The notes: generated from the sequence alone by a model not told the origin. Shown: positions 1 through 8,039, counted from the first letter of the stretch. The stretch is 25,330 nucleotides of DNA from JBDZUZ01 sp040255445 (GCA_040255445.1 JBDZUZ010000036.1:1-25330); one strand, 5' to 3'. Numbers and translations: made by a program.

Positions 1-124
1 CAGCGGCGTCAGCCTCGATGAAGAAGCGATCAACCTGATGAATTTCCAGCGGCAATACCAGGGCGCCGCACGGCTCATCAGCGTGGCTGATGAACTTACC
101 CAGACGCTGTTCAGCCTCGTCTAA
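1..124 (+). CDS. flgK: Flagellar hook-associated protein FlgK, C-terminal fragment
   Basis: The window opens inside a gene; the visible frame begins at base 2 and gives 40 residues before a TAA at 122-124. The tail reads SGVSLDEEAINLMNFQRQYQ and then GAARLISVADELTQTLFSLV. This matches the conserved D0 helix of FlgK, in particular the pattern GVSLDEE-x-NL-x-x-x-Q-x-x-Y-x-A-x-x-x-I. FlgK is the first hook-filament junction protein; it assembles outside the cell on the distal end of the hook, followed by FlgL. The next gene starts 38 bases downstream on the same strand and encodes FlgL, the usual partner, which supports both assignments. The N-terminal part lies outside the window. The shared FlgE/FlgG D0 motif could in principle confuse this, but the FlgL neighbour makes FlgK much the likelier. 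Confidence 0.9.
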   Translation, partial: SGVSLDEEAINLMNFQRQYQGAARLISVADELTQTLFSLV

Positions 125-162
125 GCACTCCCCGCACAGCAGCCAAGGTCGGAGCACCCGCG

Positions 163-2232
163 ATGAGCGTGATCATCCCGACAACCTTCTCCCGCGTCCC
201 CACCACTCTGGGTTCGCACTTGGCGCTGTCGAACATGAACCGCGTGAATGCGGAACTGTTGCGGGTGCAGTCGCAGATCGCCACCGGCCGCGACCTGCTC
301 CGCCCGAGCGATGATGTTGTCCGCGCGGCGGGGATCGGCGTGCTCGATGACCGTCTCGAGCGGTCGCAGCAGCTCATCCGCAACCTGAGCCATGCATCAG
401 CCTCGCTGGGTGTTCTCGACACCGCGCTGGGCGAGGCCGCCGAGATGCCCCAGCAGGCCCGCAGCATCGCCTCCGAACAGATCAACCTGACCTCCAGCGC
501 CGCCGAGCGCGCCGGGCAGGTCACCGTCGTCGATCAGATCCTCGCAGGTCTCTTCAACACCGCCAACCGCGAATCGGTCGCCGGGTTCATCTTCGGCGGC
601 TCGCAGACCACCCGCCAGCCGGTGGAGCAGTTCCTGGGCGGGTACCGCTTCCGCGGCGATGGCCCGGGCCTCACCACCGATCTGGGTACCGCCAGCCGCG
701 TTCCGATCACCCTGGGCGCGGGCAATCCGCTCGCGGCGATCAGCGGCCGCATCCGCTCGACCGTCGACTACAACCCCAGCCTCACCGCCGACACCCGGCT
801 CTCCGACCTCAACGGCGCCCGCGGCCTGGGCGTCACCGCCGGCGTGATGGAGGTCGCGATCAACGGCGGCGGCCGCGCCACCGTCGACCTGACCGGCGCC
901 GACACCGTCGGCGATGTCACCCGCCGCATCGAGAGCGCGATCCGCGGCCTCGAGGCGAGCCAGGGTGTGACCGTCCTGGGTCCGGGCGGCGTCAGCATGG
1001 CGGGCGGCTCGCTTGATCTCGACCTGTCCGCCTCGGCCGTGGGCACCTCGGTCGAGTTCTTCGATATCAGCACCGGCTCGGTCGCCAAGGACCTGGGCCT
1101 CACCGATACGACCCCCTTCTTGCTCACGCCCGGCGCCCACACCGGCGCCGACCTCGACCCGAAGCTGACCTGGCGGTCGCCGATCAACACGCTCGCCGGC
1201 ATCAACGGCGCGCTGGGCCAGATCCGCATCAAGAACGCCGGCCGCAGTGTGGTCGTCGACCTTTCCAACGCCCAGACCCTTCAGGACGTCAAGAACCTGA
1301 TCGAGGGGGCGAACCTGGGCGTCCGCGTCGCGATCAACCCCGACGGCAGCGGGCTGGACATCCACAACGAGGTGGCCGCGGGCAGCGACCGGGCCCTCTC
1401 GATCGAGGAAGTCGGCGGGCAGAGCCTGACCGCGACGCGGATGGGTATCCGCAGCTTCTCGGGGGAGACGCGCATCGCCGACTTCAACCACGGCCGCGGC
1501 GTGAAGATCGTCGACGGCGTGACCGACCCGGTCACGGGCGGCGTCTCGGCGACCGGCAACATCGACTTCGAGATCTCGCTGGGCGATGCGGCGGGCACGC
1601 TGATCACCATCGACCTCCGCCCCCAGGACATGGGGACGGTCCAGAGCGTGGTCGACCGGATCAACGACGAGATCCAGACCCAGCTGGCCGCGGCCGGCCT
1701 TCCGGCCAACTCGCTGCAGGCGGGCCTCTCCGACTCGGGCAACGGGATCGTGCTGGTCCGCGACCCCTCGCTGCCCAACCCGACACAGGTGGGCGCCCGG
1801 AACAACTCGGCCGCGGCGGAACACCTGGGACTGCTGGGCGGGAGTTGGGACGCCGCGAGCGCAACCTTTGCGGGCGAAGACCGCGCGACGGTCCGCGTCG
1901 AGAGCATCTTCAACCATCTGCTCGATCTTCGCGCGGCTCTCGCCGGGAACGACACGCGTGGCATAGGCCTTGCTGGTACGGACCTCGAGGCCATGGCCAA
2001 CGAGCTGACGGAGCACCGCGGCCTTGTCGGCGCCTTCGCCCAGCGGGTCGAGACCGCGGCGACGCGTGAGGAAGACCGGGCGATCTTCGACGAGCAGGTG
2101 AGGTCGGAATTGCGGGATCTGGATTACACGAGCGCCGCGACACGGTTCAGCCTGCTGCAGACGCAGCTCGAGGCGGGGCTGCGTGCGACGGCGCTGGCGA
2201 GACAGCAGTCGCTTCTCGATTTCCTGGGCTGA
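163..2232 (+). CDS. flgL: Flagellar hook-filament junction protein FlgL, enlarged form
   Basis: Encodes 689 residues. FlgL is the second hook-filament junction protein, exported by the flagellar type III system and placed between FlgK and flagellin. The N-terminal D0/D1 helices are clear (residues 1-140: R-V-N-A-E-L, Q-S-Q-I-A-T-G and R-P-S-D-D motifs), as is the C-terminal helix (about 610-689, ending ARQQSLLDFLG). Typical FlgL proteins have about 300-400 residues; the extra length lies in a central region (about 160-600). That region holds several copies of a flagellin-hook-IN-like pattern: a beta segment, V-D-L, then T-x-x-D-V-x-x-x-I. Good copies lie near 213-262, 345-400 and 465-510. A GGAG eight bases before the ATG supports the start. 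It follows flgK and precedes fliW, the common flgK-flgL-fliW-csrA order. Confidence 0.9.
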   Translation: MSVIIPTTFSRVPTTLGSHLALSNMNRVNAELLRVQSQIATGRDLLRPSDDVVRAAGIGVLDDRLERSQQLIRNLSHASASLGVLDTALGEAAEMPQQARSIASEQINLTSSAAERAGQVTVVDQILAGLFNTANRESVAGFIFGGSQTTRQPVEQFLGGYRFRGDGPGLTTDLGTASRVPITLGAGNPLAAISGRIRSTVDYNPSLTADTRLSDLNGARGLGVTAGVMEVAINGGGRATVDLTGADTVGDVTRRIESAIRGLEASQGVTVLGPGGVSMAGGSLDLDLSASAVGTSVEFFDISTGSVAKDLGLTDTTPFLLTPGAHTGADLDPKLTWRSPINTLAGINGALGQIRIKNAGRSVVVDLSNAQTLQDVKNLIEGANLGVRVAINPDGSGLDIHNEVAAGSDRALSIEEVGGQSLTATRMGIRSFSGETRIADFNHGRGVKIVDGVTDPVTGGVSATGNIDFEISLGDAAGTLITIDLRPQDMGTVQSVVDRINDEIQTQLAAAGLPANSLQAGLSDSGNGIVLVRDPSLPNPTQVGARNNSAAAEHLGLLGGSWDAASATFAGEDRATVRVESIFNHLLDLRAALAGNDTRGIGLAGTDLEAMANELTEHRGLVGAFAQRVETAATREEDRAIFDEQVRSELRDLDYTSAATRFSLLQTQLEAGLRATALARQQSLLDFLG

Positions 2233-2356
2233 CGCCCGGGGTCGGGGTTTGAAAAACGGGGTCCGCCGCTTCGGCCGCGGCGGGCTCGACAGGATGTCAA
2301 CCCGGGGCGGATTCCCGGGGTTCGAAGGATTCGGCAGGCCGCGGAGCGCACGCGAC

Positions 2357-2809
2357 ATGGAAGTGCGGACGACTCGATTCGGCGTGTTGGAGATCGCGGA
2401 GGACCGCGTGATCCACTTCCCCAAGGGCCTTCTGGGTTTCGGTCAGGCGACACGGTTCTGCCTGCTCGAGCCCGGCGAGGACTCCTGCTTCTTCTGGCTG
2501 CAGTGCATCGATGATGCGGGCCTGGCGTTCGTGGTCACCGACCCGACGATGTTCGTGCCCGAGTACTCGGTGCCGATCCGCTCGGAGCACATGGTCGAGC
2601 TCAAGCTCGACAAGCTCGACGACGCCCAGGTCTTCGTGATCGTCAACAAGATCGAGGACCAGCTCACCGGCAACCTGCAGGGCCCGCTGGTGGTGAACAC
2701 CCTCAGCCGCACCGGTGAGCAGATGGTGCTGGCGGAGAAGCGCTGGACGACGCGTCACCCGCTGGTGCGGGTCGCGGAGAGCGTGGGCGCGGCGGCGAAG
2801 TCCGCCTGA
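2357..2809 (+). CDS. fliW: Flagellar assembly factor FliW
   Basis: Encodes 150 residues beginning MEVRTTRFGVLEI. FliW is a small beta-barrel cytoplasmic protein that binds flagellin and, when flagellin has been exported, binds CsrA instead and relieves its block on flagellin translation. Family features seen are the opening T-x-x-F-G-x-L-E-I, the I-x-F-P-K-G-L-L-G-F block (residues 17-28), an F-W-L-Q strand, the F-V-V-T-D-P segment and V-N-L/T-x-x-P-L-V-V-N near the end. The frame is open further upstream, but the ATG at 2357 gives the family's normal length (about 150) and starts exactly at the conserved beta strand; a GGAG lies about ten bases before it. csrA follows after 138 bases, a pairing typical of the CsrA-FliW-flagellin switch. 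Confidence 0.93.
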   Translation: MEVRTTRFGVLEIAEDRVIHFPKGLLGFGQATRFCLLEPGEDSCFFWLQCIDDAGLAFVVTDPTMFVPEYSVPIRSEHMVELKLDKLDDAQVFVIVNKIEDQLTGNLQGPLVVNTLSRTGEQMVLAEKRWTTRHPLVRVAESVGAAAKSA

Positions 2810-2883
2810 GCCCGCCCGGCGACGGTATGAACGAACAGAAGTATCCAACCCCGGCGCCCCCTTCCGCCGCGAACAGCGCGGCC

Positions 2884-2926
2884 GGATGTGTGTGTGCGCC
2901 GAAGCCCCCGCGGCACGGAAGCCGCG
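2884..2926 (+). promoter_or_regulatory. Likely CsrA binding sites in the csrA leader
   Basis: The gap between fliW and csrA holds a GGATGT element (2884-2889), the conserved 3' half of the CsrA RNA consensus. It also holds a perfect 6-bp hairpin, CGCGGC-ACGGAA-GCCGCG (2909-2926), whose hexaloop displays GGA at 2917-2919. A third GGA is part of the csrA ribosome binding site (AAGGAG, about 2935-2940). Several spaced GGA motifs, one in a hairpin loop and one at the Shine-Dalgarno, are the established layout for CsrA-controlled leaders. Autoregulation is inferred. Confidence 0.5.
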
Positions 2927-2947
2927 CGGCGGCGAAGGAGCTGAAGC

Positions 2948-3292
2948 ATGCTGGTGCTCTCCCGGCAGCGCGACGAAACGATCATGATCGGCGACGATAT
3001 CGAGATCACGGTCGTGGATATCCGCGGAGACAAGGTGCGGCTTGGTATCAACGCACCAACGCGGATCGCGGTGCATCGCAAAGAGGTGTACGAGGCCATC
3101 AGGAAGGAAAACGAACAGGCGGCGCTCCTCGCGGGCGCGGACCTGTCAGGCCTGGGCGGCGCCGTGCCGTCCGGGCCGGCCCGGGCCAGGGCGTCGAGAC
3201 TCGCGGCGTCGCCTTCGCAGGCTCCGGCGGCACGACTCGTGCTCACGCCGGCTCCGCAGCGGGGGGTGGAGGCAAGCGTGAAGCGAGCCTGA
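2948..3292 (+). CDS. csrA: Carbon storage / translational regulator CsrA with a long tail
   Basis: Encodes 114 residues. CsrA is a homodimeric RNA-binding protein that recognises GGA motifs and represses translation, classically of flagellin. The core (residues 1-58) is canonical: MLVLSRQRDE at the start with L4 and R6, then E-I-T-V-V-D-I-R-G-D-K-V-R-L-G-I, then A-P-T-x-I-x-V-H-R-K-E-V-Y with R44. L4, R6 and R44 are the known RNA-contact positions. CsrA is normally 55-75 residues; here about 50 extra residues follow, rich in Ala, Pro, Arg and Ser and probably disordered. A strong AAGGAG precedes the ATG. It sits between fliW and two flagellin genes, so its likely targets are the flagellin leaders just downstream and its own leader. 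Confidence 0.95.
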   Translation: MLVLSRQRDETIMIGDDIEITVVDIRGDKVRLGINAPTRIAVHRKEVYEAIRKENEQAALLAGADLSGLGGAVPSGPARARASRLAASPSQAPAARLVLTPAPQRGVEASVKRA

Positions 3293-3393
3293 CCGCCGTT
3301 CCCGCCCACACGCCGATGGTCGGCGCGGGGCACACCGTCGGGCGAAGCGCCGCGTGGTTCGCGGACACCGCCCGGGACCGATAGAGACGCACT

Positions 3394-3424
3394 TAGCCTC
3401 AATCACGGAGGATTGCCATGGCTA
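3394..3424 (+). promoter_or_regulatory. Start-region hairpin of the first flagellin, likely CsrA target
   Basis: The bases around the start codon can fold as TAGCC-t-CAAT-[CACGGAGG]-ATTG-ccat-GGCTA. The arms are 3394-3398 with 3420-3424 and 3400-3403 with 3412-3415, leaving the Shine-Dalgarno CACGGAGG (3404-3411) in an 8-base loop and the AUG (3418) at the stem. A GGA in a loop that is also the ribosome binding site is the classic CsrA repression site. Upstream, ACCGATAG (3377-3384) resembles a sigma-28 -10 element, but no TAAA -35 is seen at the right distance. Confidence 0.5.
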
Positions 3425-4977
3425 GGATCAACACGAACATCTCGAGCGTCATTGCACAGAGCAATCTCGGACGCACGCAGAAAGAACTCGACCTTCGCCT
3501 CGAACGGCTCGCGACCGGCCTGCGGATCAACCGCGGCAAGGACGACCCCGCCGGGCTGATCATCTCAGAGCGGGTCCGCTCGGATATCAACGGCGCGCAG
3601 CAGGGCATCAAGAACGCCCAGCGCGCTTCGAGCATGATCTCGACCACCGAATCATCGCTGGCCGAGGTCAACGACCTGCTCAACTCGATCAAGGGCCTCA
3701 TGGTCGAGTCCGCCAACACCGGCGGCAACTCGCAGGCCGAGCGCGATGCGAACCAGCTCCAGATCGACTCGGCCATCGACTCGATCACGCGCATCAGCAA
3801 CACCGCCAGCTTCGGCGGGCTGCGCCTGCTGGATGGTTCGCTCGACTACACGCTCTCGAGCGTGCGGGCCAGCGCGATCACTTCCGTCCAGGTCACCAAC
3901 GCCAGCTTCGTGAACGCGGCGAATCTGCAGGTCGAGGTCGACGTCGTCGCCTCGGCCCAGACCGGCGCTCTCTACTACAACGGCAACACGACCCCCGTCG
4001 GCGTGACGCTCTCGGCCATGACGCTCCGCGTCGCCGGCCCCGCCGGCGTTCAGGTGCTGACGATCGCTTCGGGCCAGCCGCTCAACAAGGTGGTGCAGGC
4101 GGTCAACAACCTGACCTCGCTCACCGGCGTCCGCGCTTCGCTCATCAACAACGACGTCAACTCCGGCATGACCTTCAGCTCGGTTGACTATGGCTCGAGC
4201 GCGTTCGTCAGCGTCAACCGGATCGGCGGCCCGCAGGATTCATCAGGCGACTCCTTCCAGCTCTACCGCTTCGGCGACAACCAGCCGATCGTCGACAGCG
4301 ACCCCTTCCCGTGGGCCTCGCTCGTCGGCAGCGGCGCGATGGTCACCGCGAGCCGCGACACCGGCCGCGATGTCTCGGCCCTGGTCAACGGCATCCTCGC
4401 CTCGGGCAACGGTCTGAAGATCTCCATGAACTCGGGCGCGCTGGGCCTCGAGATGCTCCTCTCCGAGGCCGCCGCGACGCGGCCCGCCGCGACCGCCACC
4501 AACTTCTACGTCACCGGCGGCGGCGCCCTCTTCCAGCTCGGACCGGAGATCACCGCGCTGCAGCAGTCGGGCATGGGTATCCCCTCGGTCTCCGCTGCCA
4601 ACCTGGGCGCCACGCTGAGCAACGGCGTTGTCCAGTACCTGACCAGCCTCAAGCAGGGCCAGGGCAACAGCATCTCGGAGAACGTGAGCCGCAACGACTT
4701 CACAACCGCGGATGCGATCCTCGAACGCTCGATCGATCAGGTCACCAACCTCCGCGGCCGACTGGGCGCCTTCGAGCGGAACGTGCTCGACACCAACGTC
4801 CGATCACTGCAGGCCGCCTTCGAGAACCTCACCGCCAGCGAGTCGCAGATCCGTGATGCGGACTTCGCCTACGAGACCAGCCGCCTGACGCGGGCGCAGA
4901 TCCTCTCCAGCGCGGGCACATCGACCCTCGCCCTGGCGAACCAGCAGTCGCAGCAGGTGCTGCAGCTGCTCGGGTAA
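3418..4977 (+). CDS. fliC: Flagellin, first copy
   Basis: Encodes 519 residues. Flagellin is exported unfolded through the flagellar secretion system and polymerises into the filament. The N-terminal D0/D1 domain is clear: MARINTNISS at the start, then L-E-R-L-A-T-G-L-R-I-N-R-G-K-D-D-P-A-G-L (about residues 28-48) and a long helix to about 140. The C-terminal D1/D0 domain occupies about 425-519, with L-R-G-R-L-G-A-F, D-A-D-F-A-x-E-T and Q-I-L-x-x-A-G-T-S-x-L-A-L-A-N-Q, ending VLQLLG. The variable centre (about 150-420) forms the exposed filament surface. No signal peptide is present, as expected. The start is fixed by GGAGG six bases upstream. An intrinsic terminator lies 39 bases after the stop, so this gene and the next flagellin are probably separate transcripts. 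Confidence 0.96.
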   Translation: MARINTNISSVIAQSNLGRTQKELDLRLERLATGLRINRGKDDPAGLIISERVRSDINGAQQGIKNAQRASSMISTTESSLAEVNDLLNSIKGLMVESANTGGNSQAERDANQLQIDSAIDSITRISNTASFGGLRLLDGSLDYTLSSVRASAITSVQVTNASFVNAANLQVEVDVVASAQTGALYYNGNTTPVGVTLSAMTLRVAGPAGVQVLTIASGQPLNKVVQAVNNLTSLTGVRASLINNDVNSGMTFSSVDYGSSAFVSVNRIGGPQDSSGDSFQLYRFGDNQPIVDSDPFPWASLVGSGAMVTASRDTGRDVSALVNGILASGNGLKISMNSGALGLEMLLSEAAATRPAATATNFYVTGGGALFQLGPEITALQQSGMGIPSVSAANLGATLSNGVVQYLTSLKQGQGNSISENVSRNDFTTADAILERSIDQVTNLRGRLGAFERNVLDTNVRSLQAAFENLTASESQIRDADFAYETSRLTRAQILSSAGTSTLALANQQSQQVLQLLG

Positions 4978-5015
4978 TCAGTCCCAATAACACGGGCTCA
5001 GAGCGCAATCCCCCG

Positions 5016-5044
5016 ACCCCGCCTCCCCAGGAGGCGGGGTTTTT
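5016..5044 (+). terminator. Intrinsic terminator after first flagellin
   Basis: Perfect 10-bp stem ACCCCGCCTC / GAGGCGGGGT (5016-5025 and 5031-5040) with a 5-base loop, followed by TTTT. It separates the two flagellin genes. Confidence 0.9.
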
Positions 5045-5345
5045 CGTTGCGCACCGTCCAATAAGCTGCGCCGGTTCCCCCGCGCGGGCAGTCCGCGAGC
5101 GGTTACATCGCATCACGCCTGTCGTTGGACTGAACCGACCTTCGAACGCCTCCGATGGAGATGCTCGATCGCCCCGTCTTCTCAGCGGCGGAGCGGTCGG
5201 TGCGTCGGGACGGACCCTGACGCATCGCGAGTCACGGGCCTCGCGGCGCCGGACTCACCACGGCGGGTGATGCGTACACCCCGCCGGATGCAGTGGGTTG
5301 CGGCGCTCAGGGGCGACCGCTCGGAATGCAAGCACGGAGGTTTTC
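5045..5345 (+). promoter_or_regulatory. Structured leader of the second flagellin with a CsrA-like site
   Basis: About 300 bases without a gene. No convincing sigma-70, sigma-54 or sigma-28 promoter was found. The 3' half can form several stems: CGCGAG/CTCGCG and an outer ACGCATC/GATGCGT pair (about 5221-5275), plus CGGCGGGTG with CACCCCGCCG (about 5263-5288, one bulge). GGA motifs occur at 5286, 5323 and 5336. The last is in CACGGAGG (5333-5340), identical to the first flagellin's Shine-Dalgarno element, and is flanked by weakly pairing ATG and CAT segments. Shared CsrA control of both flagellins is inferred. Confidence 0.4.
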
Positions 5346-6887
5346 ATGAGCCGTATCAACACGAACACGCAGAGCCTCATCGCACAGCGCGTCCTCAGCC
5401 AGAATAACTCGAGCCTCGGTGTGGCGCTCGAGCGTCTGAGCACGGGTGTCAAGATCAACCGCGGCAAGGACGATCCCGCCGGCCTCATCGCGAGCGAGAA
5501 CCTCCGCGCCGAGCAGAAGGCCCTCAACCAGGCCATCTCCAACGCCGACCGCACCGACCAGGTGGTAAACATCGCCGAGGGCGGCCTGCAGGAAGTCTCC
5601 AGCATGCTCACCGAGCTGCAGGGCCTGCTCACCGCGACGGCCAGCCGCGCCGGCCTCTCCAACGAGGAGAAGCAGGCCAACCAGCTCCAGATCGACTCGA
5701 TCCTCCAGACCATCGACCGCGTCTCGAGCTCGACCAACTTCCAGGGCATCAAGCTGCTCAACGGCAACTTCGACTTCAAGGTCGAGGGCGTCGCCGGCGG
5801 CGTGTCCGACTTCCGCGTGAACGCCGCGAAGTTCTCCGGCAGCTCGCTGGCCGTCGACGTCCAGGTCACCGGCTCGGCCCAGCAGGCCGGCGTGTTCCTC
5901 TCGGCGGGCGGCTCCTCGCTCAACATCAACACCGGCAGCTCCTTCGTCGTCGAGGTCTCGGGCAGCAAGGGCTCGCGTGAGCTCTCGTTCGCCTCGGGCA
6001 CCACGCTCGCCAAGGTCGCCGATGCGATCAACACCTTCAGCGACGTCACCGGCGTCAAGGCCACCGTCTCGGGCACCGGCATCCGCATGACCAGCAATGA
6101 CTTCGGCTCGTCCGAGTTCGTCAGCGTCAAGGTCATCAACTCGGCCGGCATCAACGACACCGGCAACGGCGACGGCGGCACGCCCGCACGCGGCATCTAC
6201 AGCCTCACCAGCGACAACTTCGCCACCGCCTCGACCTCGGGCGCTACGACCTTCGCGAACGCCGGCAACGGTGTGACCGACAAGGGCCAGGACATCAAGG
6301 CCACGATCAACGGCATCCAGGCCGTGTCGAACGGCAAGACCGCCCGCATCAACACCGACTTCCTCGATGTCGAGGTCACGCTGAACACCAGCGCTTCGCA
6401 GACCCTCGGCAACGTGGGCTCGGGCGGCGGTGCGGCCTTCACGGTCACCGGCGGCGGCGCCGAGTTCCAGCTCGCCGGCCGCGTCGACATCGCCGGCAAG
6501 GTCTCCCTGGGCATCCAGGATGTCGCCACCCGCAAGCTGGGCAACAGCTCGGTGGGCTACCTGGACCGCCTCGGCTCGGGCAAGGCCAACAACATCGTCA
6601 ACGGTGACATGTCGGGCGCGCAGAAGATCGTCTCCGAGTCGATCAAGCAGGTCTCGGCCCTCCGCGGCCGCCTGGGCGCCTTCCAGAAGAACACCGTCGG
6701 CGCCACCATCCGCAGCCTCGGCGTCGCCGTCGAGAACACCGCGGCGGCCCAGAGCGTCATCCGCGACTCGGACTTCGCCTCCGAGACCGCCTCGCTCACC
6801 CGCTCGCAGATCCTGGTCTCGGCCTCGACGAACATCCTGTCGCTGGCCAACCAGCAGCCCCAGTCGGCCCTCCAGCTCCTGGGTTAA
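5346..6887 (+). CDS. fliC: Flagellin, second copy
   Basis: Encodes 513 residues, starting MSRINTNTQSLIAQ. It is a paralogue of the preceding flagellin: the N-terminal D0/D1 domain (L-E-R-L-S-T-G-V-K-I-N-R-G-K-D-D-P-A-G-L near residues 27-47) and the C-terminal D1/D0 domain (L-R-G-R-L-G-A-F-Q-K-N, D-S-D-F-A-x-E-T, S-T-N-I-L-S-L-A-N-Q, ending LQLLG) align well, while the centre (about 150-420) differs. The ATG at 5346 is chosen because it gives the family's invariant N-terminus and has CACGGAGG six to eight bases upstream; the frame is open for 16 more codons without a better site. It ends before a strong terminator. Two flagellins may be expressed at different times or form different filament segments; the sequence does not say which dominates. 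Confidence 0.96.
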   Translation: MSRINTNTQSLIAQRVLSQNNSSLGVALERLSTGVKINRGKDDPAGLIASENLRAEQKALNQAISNADRTDQVVNIAEGGLQEVSSMLTELQGLLTATASRAGLSNEEKQANQLQIDSILQTIDRVSSSTNFQGIKLLNGNFDFKVEGVAGGVSDFRVNAAKFSGSSLAVDVQVTGSAQQAGVFLSAGGSSLNINTGSSFVVEVSGSKGSRELSFASGTTLAKVADAINTFSDVTGVKATVSGTGIRMTSNDFGSSEFVSVKVINSAGINDTGNGDGGTPARGIYSLTSDNFATASTSGATTFANAGNGVTDKGQDIKATINGIQAVSNGKTARINTDFLDVEVTLNTSASQTLGNVGSGGGAAFTVTGGGAEFQLAGRVDIAGKVSLGIQDVATRKLGNSSVGYLDRLGSGKANNIVNGDMSGAQKIVSESIKQVSALRGRLGAFQKNTVGATIRSLGVAVENTAAAQSVIRDSDFASETASLTRSQILVSASTNILSLANQQPQSALQLLG

Positions 6888-6923
6888 TCCAGGCTGAAGG
6901 TCTGATCCGCTGAGAACCTCCAT

Positions 6924-6961
6924 GAGCCCCGGCCGTCCCCGGCCGGGGCTCTTTCTTTTTT
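6924..6961 (+). terminator. Intrinsic terminator after second flagellin
   Basis: Perfect 11-bp stem GAGCCCCGGCC / GGCCGGGGCTC (6924-6934 and 6941-6951), six-base loop, followed by TTTCTTTTTT. It closes the flagellar block and precedes xerD. Confidence 0.93.
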
Positions 6962-6980
6962 GACAGCGCGATCGGCCGAT

Positions 6981-8039
6981 ATGGTCAGGGTGATGCCCGA
7001 GAAGACCGCGCCACGCAGCAAGCCCGCCGCCCGCGTTCCCTCCGCCCGTGGAACGGCTTCTACCGCGCCCGCCGGGCGCGCTGCCCGCCGGAACCACTCG
7101 GTCCCGATGGGCGATCTTCCCGAAGCGTTCCTGGGGCCTCACAAGCGCTTCGTCGCCTACCTGCGGATCGAGTGCGGCCTCAGCGAGAACACACTGCTCG
7201 CCTACGGACGCGACCTCCGCGATCTGTTCGCCTCGCTGGCGGAGCGGGGCATCGCATCGCCCGCCGCGGTCTCGCCGCGCGAGGTCGTCGAGCATGTCGC
7301 GGGCCTCAAGTCGGCGCGGGGCATGTCACCGGCCTCGGTCGCGCGTCACCTCGCGGCCATCAAGGTCTTCTATCGCTGGCTCGAGGGCAACGGCGAGATC
7401 GAGGAGAACCCGACCTCGCTCCTGGATCGCCCCACGAAGTGGAAGAAACTGCCGGATGTCATCTCGCCCCGCCAGATGGCCGCGCTGCTCAAGTGCCCGG
7501 CGCCCGACGAGATCGACCCCGAGCAGCCGCCGCTATGGCTGCGGGATCGGTCGCTGCTCGAACTGCTCTACGGCAGCGGGCTCCGGGCGTCGGAGGCCGC
7601 GGGAGTCACGCTCCAGGACGTCATCGAGACGCTGCGCGTCGTCCGCGTCCGCGGCAAGGGCAACCGCGAGCGGTTAGTCCCCATGAGCGAGCCCGCGATC
7701 GATGCGGTGCGCGAGTATCTCCGTCACTGCCGGCCGCGGTTAACCCGGCCGGACGGGCGCGACGGCGGCAGGCTGCTCCTGAGCAAGACCGGCCGCCCGC
7801 TCGAACGCGTCGCCATCTGGCAGATCGTCAAGAAGCGCGCCATCGAAGCCGGCCTGACCGATGTGCACCCGCACATGCTCCGCCACAGCTTCGCCACGCA
7901 CCTGCTCATCGGCGGCGCCGACCTTCGAGCTGTGCAGGAGATGCTCGGCCACGCCGACATCAGCACGACACAGATCTACACACACGTGGACCGCTCGCGG
8001 CTCAAGAGTGTGCACTCCAAGTTCCACCCCCGCGGCTGA
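6981..8039 (+). CDS. xerD: Site-specific tyrosine recombinase, XerD-like
   Basis: Encodes 352 residues from the ATG at 6981. Xer recombinases resolve chromosome dimers at dif by strand exchange. The N-terminal SAM-like DNA-binding domain spans about residues 45-150 (F-V-A-Y-L-R-I-E-C-G-L-S-E-N-T). The catalytic domain follows, with all expected residues: R202 in GSGLRASE, K226 in RGKGNRER, H298 and R301 in HMLRHSFATH, H324 in LGHADIS and the nucleophile Y333 in TTQIYTHV. The end, RLKSVHSKFHPRG, is closer to XerD than to XerC tails. The protein is longer than the usual 295-310 because of a basic, Ala/Pro/Arg-rich N-terminal stretch of about 45 residues. The true start may therefore be 6993 or 7107; no clear Shine-Dalgarno decides. 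It stands alone between terminators. Confidence 0.9.
   Translation: MVRVMPEKTAPRSKPAARVPSARGTASTAPAGRAARRNHSVPMGDLPEAFLGPHKRFVAYLRIECGLSENTLLAYGRDLRDLFASLAERGIASPAAVSPREVVEHVAGLKSARGMSPASVARHLAAIKVFYRWLEGNGEIEENPTSLLDRPTKWKKLPDVISPRQMAALLKCPAPDEIDPEQPPLWLRDRSLLELLYGSGLRASEAAGVTLQDVIETLRVVRVRGKGNRERLVPMSEPAIDAVREYLRHCRPRLTRPDGRDGGRLLLSKTGRPLERVAIWQIVKKRAIEAGLTDVHPHMLRHSFATHLLIGGADLRAVQEMLGHADISTTQIYTHVDRSRLKSVHSKFHPRG

Noticed and set aside
397..2424. Very long open frame on the minus strand opposite flgL
   Set aside because: High-GC codon bias keeps the antisense frame open; its composition is Asp/Ala/Arg/Val rich with no family motif, while flgL is certain.
3358..3384. Sigma-28 promoter upstream of the first flagellin
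   Set aside because: A CCGATAG -10-like element exists, but the TAAA -35 element is absent at 15 bases, so it was kept only as a remark.
5307..7295. Long minus-strand frame opposite the second flagellin and xerD
   Set aside because: Shadow of two well supported plus-strand genes and their terminator; no motifs or ribosome binding site.
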